Notes under the pieces: generated by a model
Told to the model about the DNA's origin: nothing
The model's input: only the letters and a program-made list of their open reading frames with translations
Databases searched by the model: none
Assembly: GCA_964569055.1 (NCBI GenBank)
Contig: CAZMSZ010000305.1
Coordinates: 1-9,274 of the forward strand
Source of the DNA: JAWLGW01 sp964569055
Lineage (GTDB): Bacteria > Planctomycetota > J058
Reading direction: 5' to 3'
DNA length: 9,274 bases
Translations under genes and position numbers: made by a program
Shown here: one piece after another, positions 7,793-9,274 of the stretch
How positions within the stretch are numbered: position 1 is the stretch's first letter
How the letters are laid out: every line of letters starts with the position of its first letter

Positions 7793-9078
7793 GCGCCGTC
7801 GGCCTGGGCCGACGCGTCACCCCCGTCGCCCTCACCCCCCGAGACCACCACGGCGGCCACGAGGTCGCCGGTGACGTTCAGGGTCGTGCGGCACATGTCG
7901 AGGAACCGGTCGACGCCGATGATCAGGCCGATCGCGCCGGGCGGCACGCCGACCAGGCCCAGGATCATGGCCACCACCGGGAGCGAGCCCGCGGGGACGC
8001 CGGCGGTGCCGATCCCGCCCAGGATGCAGATGAACATCACCATCACCTGCTGCCCGAGCGAGAGGTCGACCCCGAAGAACTGCGCCAGGAACAGCACGGT
8101 CACGCCCTCGAACAGGGCCGTCCCGTTCTGGTTGGCGGTGGCCCCCACCGTGAGCACGAACCGCGAGATCCGCGGCGGGAGCCCGAGCTCGTCCTCGGCC
8201 ACGCGCAGCGCGGTCGGCAGGGTGGCGTTGCTCGACGCGGTCGAGAACGCGACCAGGATCGCCTCCTGCGCCCCGCGGAAGAACGCCAGCGGCGAGCGCT
8301 TGGCCACGAACCGGAGCACCAGCGAGAACACCACGAAGAAGTGGAGCCCGAGCGCGAGCAGCACGACGGCCACGTAGGTGGCGAGCTTGGCCAGGAGGTC
8401 CCAGCCGAACAGGGCCGCGAGGTTGAACATCAGGCAGGCGACCGCGTAGGGCGCGAAGCGGATCACGAGGTTGATCAAGGTCATGGAGACCTCGAACAGC
8501 CCCTCGATCGCCCCCTTGAGCTTGTCCGCGGCGGGCGTCTGGTTGAGGACCAGCCCGATCCCGAACACCAGCGCGAAGAACATCACCGCCAGCACGTCGT
8601 TGCCGGCGGCGGCCGCGATGACGTTGCTCGGCACGATCTTGAGGATCAGGTCGACGCCGCCGCCCGAGGAGGACTTGGCCCCTCCCACCAGCGCCTCGGC
8701 CCGCTCCGAGGCGTCCGCCAGCAGCCGCTTGGCGATCTCGGGGTCGACCCCGTCGCCCGGGCGGATCACGTTGACGACCACCAGCCCGATCACCACCGCG
8801 ATCGTGGAGATCGCCGCCGTGAAGGCGAGCGTCCGCCAGCCCACCCGCCCGAGGGAGGCGAGGTCCCCCATCTCGGTCACGCCCATCACGAGCGCCGAGA
8901 ACAGGAGCGGGATCACCAGCATGAACAGCAGGCGAATGAACAGCTGCCCCACGGGTCCCGTGAAGTAGGTCGTGACCGCCTGCAGCCAGGCCGCGTCGGG
9001 GGTCGCCGTGAAGTGCGCGAGCAGCCCCGCGACCAGCCCGACGAGGAACCCGATCAGGATCTTGGTGTGCAGCGCCAC
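7789..9078 (-). CDS. Dicarboxylate/acidic amino acid:cation symporter (DAACS, GltPh/GltP/DctA family)
   Basis: This is a 429-residue inner-membrane secondary transporter expected to import C4-dicarboxylates or glutamate/aspartate with Na+ or H+. It has about eight membrane helices plus two re-entrant hairpins. HP1 contains STASSNATLPT (S282, S283, N284). TM7 has ATANQNGTALFEG, where GltPh has NMDGT, so the Na+-site Asp (GltPh D312) is Asn318. HP2 has GTAGVPAGSLP (358-367). TM8 has DRFLDMCRTTLNVTGD, preserving D390, D394, R397, T398, N401 and D405, which happen to carry GltPh numbering. R397 argues for an acidic substrate. A polar loop at about 107-145 contains SSSGGG, and the C-tail is short and acidic. 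The GTG start at 9078 is chosen because GGAGG lies seven bases upstream; an upstream in-frame GTG at 9120 would add 14 residues and lacks a ribosome site. The stop overlaps that of the convergent EF-hand gene. The exact substrate and coupling ion cannot be told from sequence. Confidence 0.94.
   Translation of the reverse strand: MALHTKILIGFLVGLVAGLLAHFTATPDAAWLQAVTTYFTGPVGQLFIRLLFMLVIPLLFSALVMGVTEMGDLASLGRVGWRTLAFTAAISTIAVVIGLVVVNVIRPGDGVDPEIAKRLLADASERAEALVGGAKSSSGGGVDLILKIVPSNVIAAAAGNDVLAVMFFALVFGIGLVLNQTPAADKLKGAIEGLFEVSMTLINLVIRFAPYAVACLMFNLAALFGWDLLAKLATYVAVVLLALGLHFFVVFSLVLRFVAKRSPLAFFRGAQEAILVAFSTASSNATLPTALRVAEDELGLPPRISRFVLTVGATANQNGTALFEGVTVLFLAQFFGVDLSLGQQVMVMFICILGGIGTAGVPAGSLPVVAMILGLVGVPPGAIGLIIGVDRFLDMCRTTLNVTGDLVAAVVVSGGEGDGGDASAQADGA
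7797..7814. terminator. Perfect inverted repeat at the convergent gene ends, possible bidirectional terminator
   Basis: CGTCGGCC and GGCCGACG are separated by TG, so the RNA could form a seven-pair stem with a CTGG loop. It begins five bases after the EF-hand gene's stop and lies inside the last codons of the symporter on the other strand. There is no T-tract on either side, so classic intrinsic termination is doubtful. The placement at a convergent junction is what suggests a role. Confidence 0.35.
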
Positions 9079-9085
9079 GGACGTG

Positions 9086-9090
9086 CCTCC
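9086..9090 (-). promoter_or_regulatory. Shine-Dalgarno GGAGG of the symporter gene
   Basis: On the minus strand, GGAGG is followed by seven bases and then GTG at 9078. This decides the start over the longer frame beginning at 9120. An ATG overlaps the site (9092-9090), opening a 12-codon frame that runs out of phase across the symporter start. It has no ribosome site of its own and is probably chance. Confidence 0.85.
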
Positions 9091-9158
9091 ATGTGCCGAC
9101 GCCGCGCGCGCCGCGCTCACGCCGAGAGAGCAAGCGAGTTGGGAGCGGGAGGCGCGGG

Positions 9159-9187
9159 ACCGTAGCGAGAGCGCGCCCGTGCGTCAA
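9159..9187 (-). promoter_or_regulatory. Sigma70-like promoter for the symporter
   Basis: Reading the minus strand, TTGACG (9187-9182) matches the -35 consensus at five of six positions. Seventeen bases later TACGGT (9164-9159) is a weak -10 that keeps the key first T, second A and final T. The predicted transcript start is near 9152, giving a leader of about 73 bases before the GTG at 9078. In such GC-rich DNA a TTGACG at ideal spacing is noteworthy, but the -10 is poor. Confidence 0.5.
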
Positions 9188-9209
9188 GCGGCGCACGGCG
9201 CCCGGCGGA

Positions 9210-9274
9210 GAGTCGGACCCGGAATCGGAATCGGAATCGGAATCGGAATCGGAATCGGAATCGGAATCGGAATC
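9210..9274. repeat. Tandem hexanucleotide array, nine perfect GGAATC units plus diverged edge units
   Basis: Positions 9221-9274 are nine uninterrupted copies of GGAATC (GATTCC on the other strand), and the array runs to the window end. In the GAATCG register, the bases just before (9210-9221) read GAGTCG and GACCCG, which look like two decayed units at the array edge. The edge lies about 34 bases upstream of the symporter -35 element. Between 9188 and 9209 I see nothing else. The unit is a multiple of three, so if any part were translated, copy-number change would not shift frame. Confidence 0.93.

Noticed and set aside
9079..9120. Longer symporter start at GTG 9118-9120
   Set aside because: The extra 14 residues (starting MSAARAAS) precede the usual family N-terminus, and there is no Shine-Dalgarno before them. 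GGAGG is placed ideally for GTG 9078.
5281..9165. 1294-codon plus-strand frame from glnE to the right end
   Set aside because: It crosses the gap and is a shadow of the EF-hand gene and then of the symporter; composition is low complexity (Arg/Gly/Ala, then His/Asp/Glu/Gln).
7832..9196. 454-codon minus-strand frame over the symporter in another phase
   Set aside because: It overlaps a well-recognised transporter entirely and is Arg/Gly-rich with no membrane segments.
9182..9274. CRISPR-like repeats at the right end
   Set aside because: The unit is six bases, directly tandem, with no spacers; it is a microsatellite.

Overview
The window is very GC-rich bacterial chromosomal DNA, by eye well above 70% G+C with strong G/C preference at third codon positions. 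Together with a secreted metalloprotease carrying IPT/TIG repeats and a MYXO-CTERM-like tail, this suggests a member of the Myxococcota or a related 'deltaproteobacterial' lineage. That placement is inference: there is no rRNA or other marker here. A run of exactly 100 N (5470-5569) looks like a conventional scaffold gap of unknown true length, so this is probably a draft genome or MAG. The right end runs out inside a hexanucleotide repeat, as a contig end might.

Layout, left to right. (1) 3-386, +: C-terminal part of an unrecognised protein, cut by the window edge. (2) 389-2566, +: a cell-surface matrixin-type zinc metalloprotease with a CarboxypepD_reg-like domain, IPT/TIG domains and a Gly-run/Cys/membrane/Arg C-terminal sorting signal. 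Genes 1 and 2 abut or overlap and look co-transcribed. (3) From 2580, +: glnE, the bifunctional adenylyltransferase/adenylyl-removing enzyme of glutamine synthetase, with both nucleotidyltransferase halves visible; its stop is lost in the gap. (4) 5588-7792, +: an uncharacterised protein with an N-terminal EF-hand, a CxxC...CxC cysteine cluster and three C-terminal membrane segments. (5) 7789-9078, -: a sodium/proton-dicarboxylate (or acidic amino acid) symporter of the DAACS/GltPh family. (6) 9079-9274: the symporter leader, with a good Shine-Dalgarno site, a sigma70-like promoter and, just upstream, nine perfect GGAATC repeats.

Functionally, glnE (nitrogen control) and the symporter (C4-dicarboxylate/Glu/Asp uptake) are both loosely tied to central C/N metabolism, but they are transcribed convergently and there is no evidence of a shared pathway. 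Genes 4 and 5 converge so tightly that their stop codons share one CTAG, and a perfect inverted repeat lies five bases past it inside the symporter's last codons. I see no tRNA, rRNA, CRISPR array, insertion sequence or phage gene. No clearly new multi-gene system is evident. The most under-described items are the EF-hand/cysteine-cluster membrane protein, the module of genes 1 and 2, and the repeat array beside the symporter promoter.
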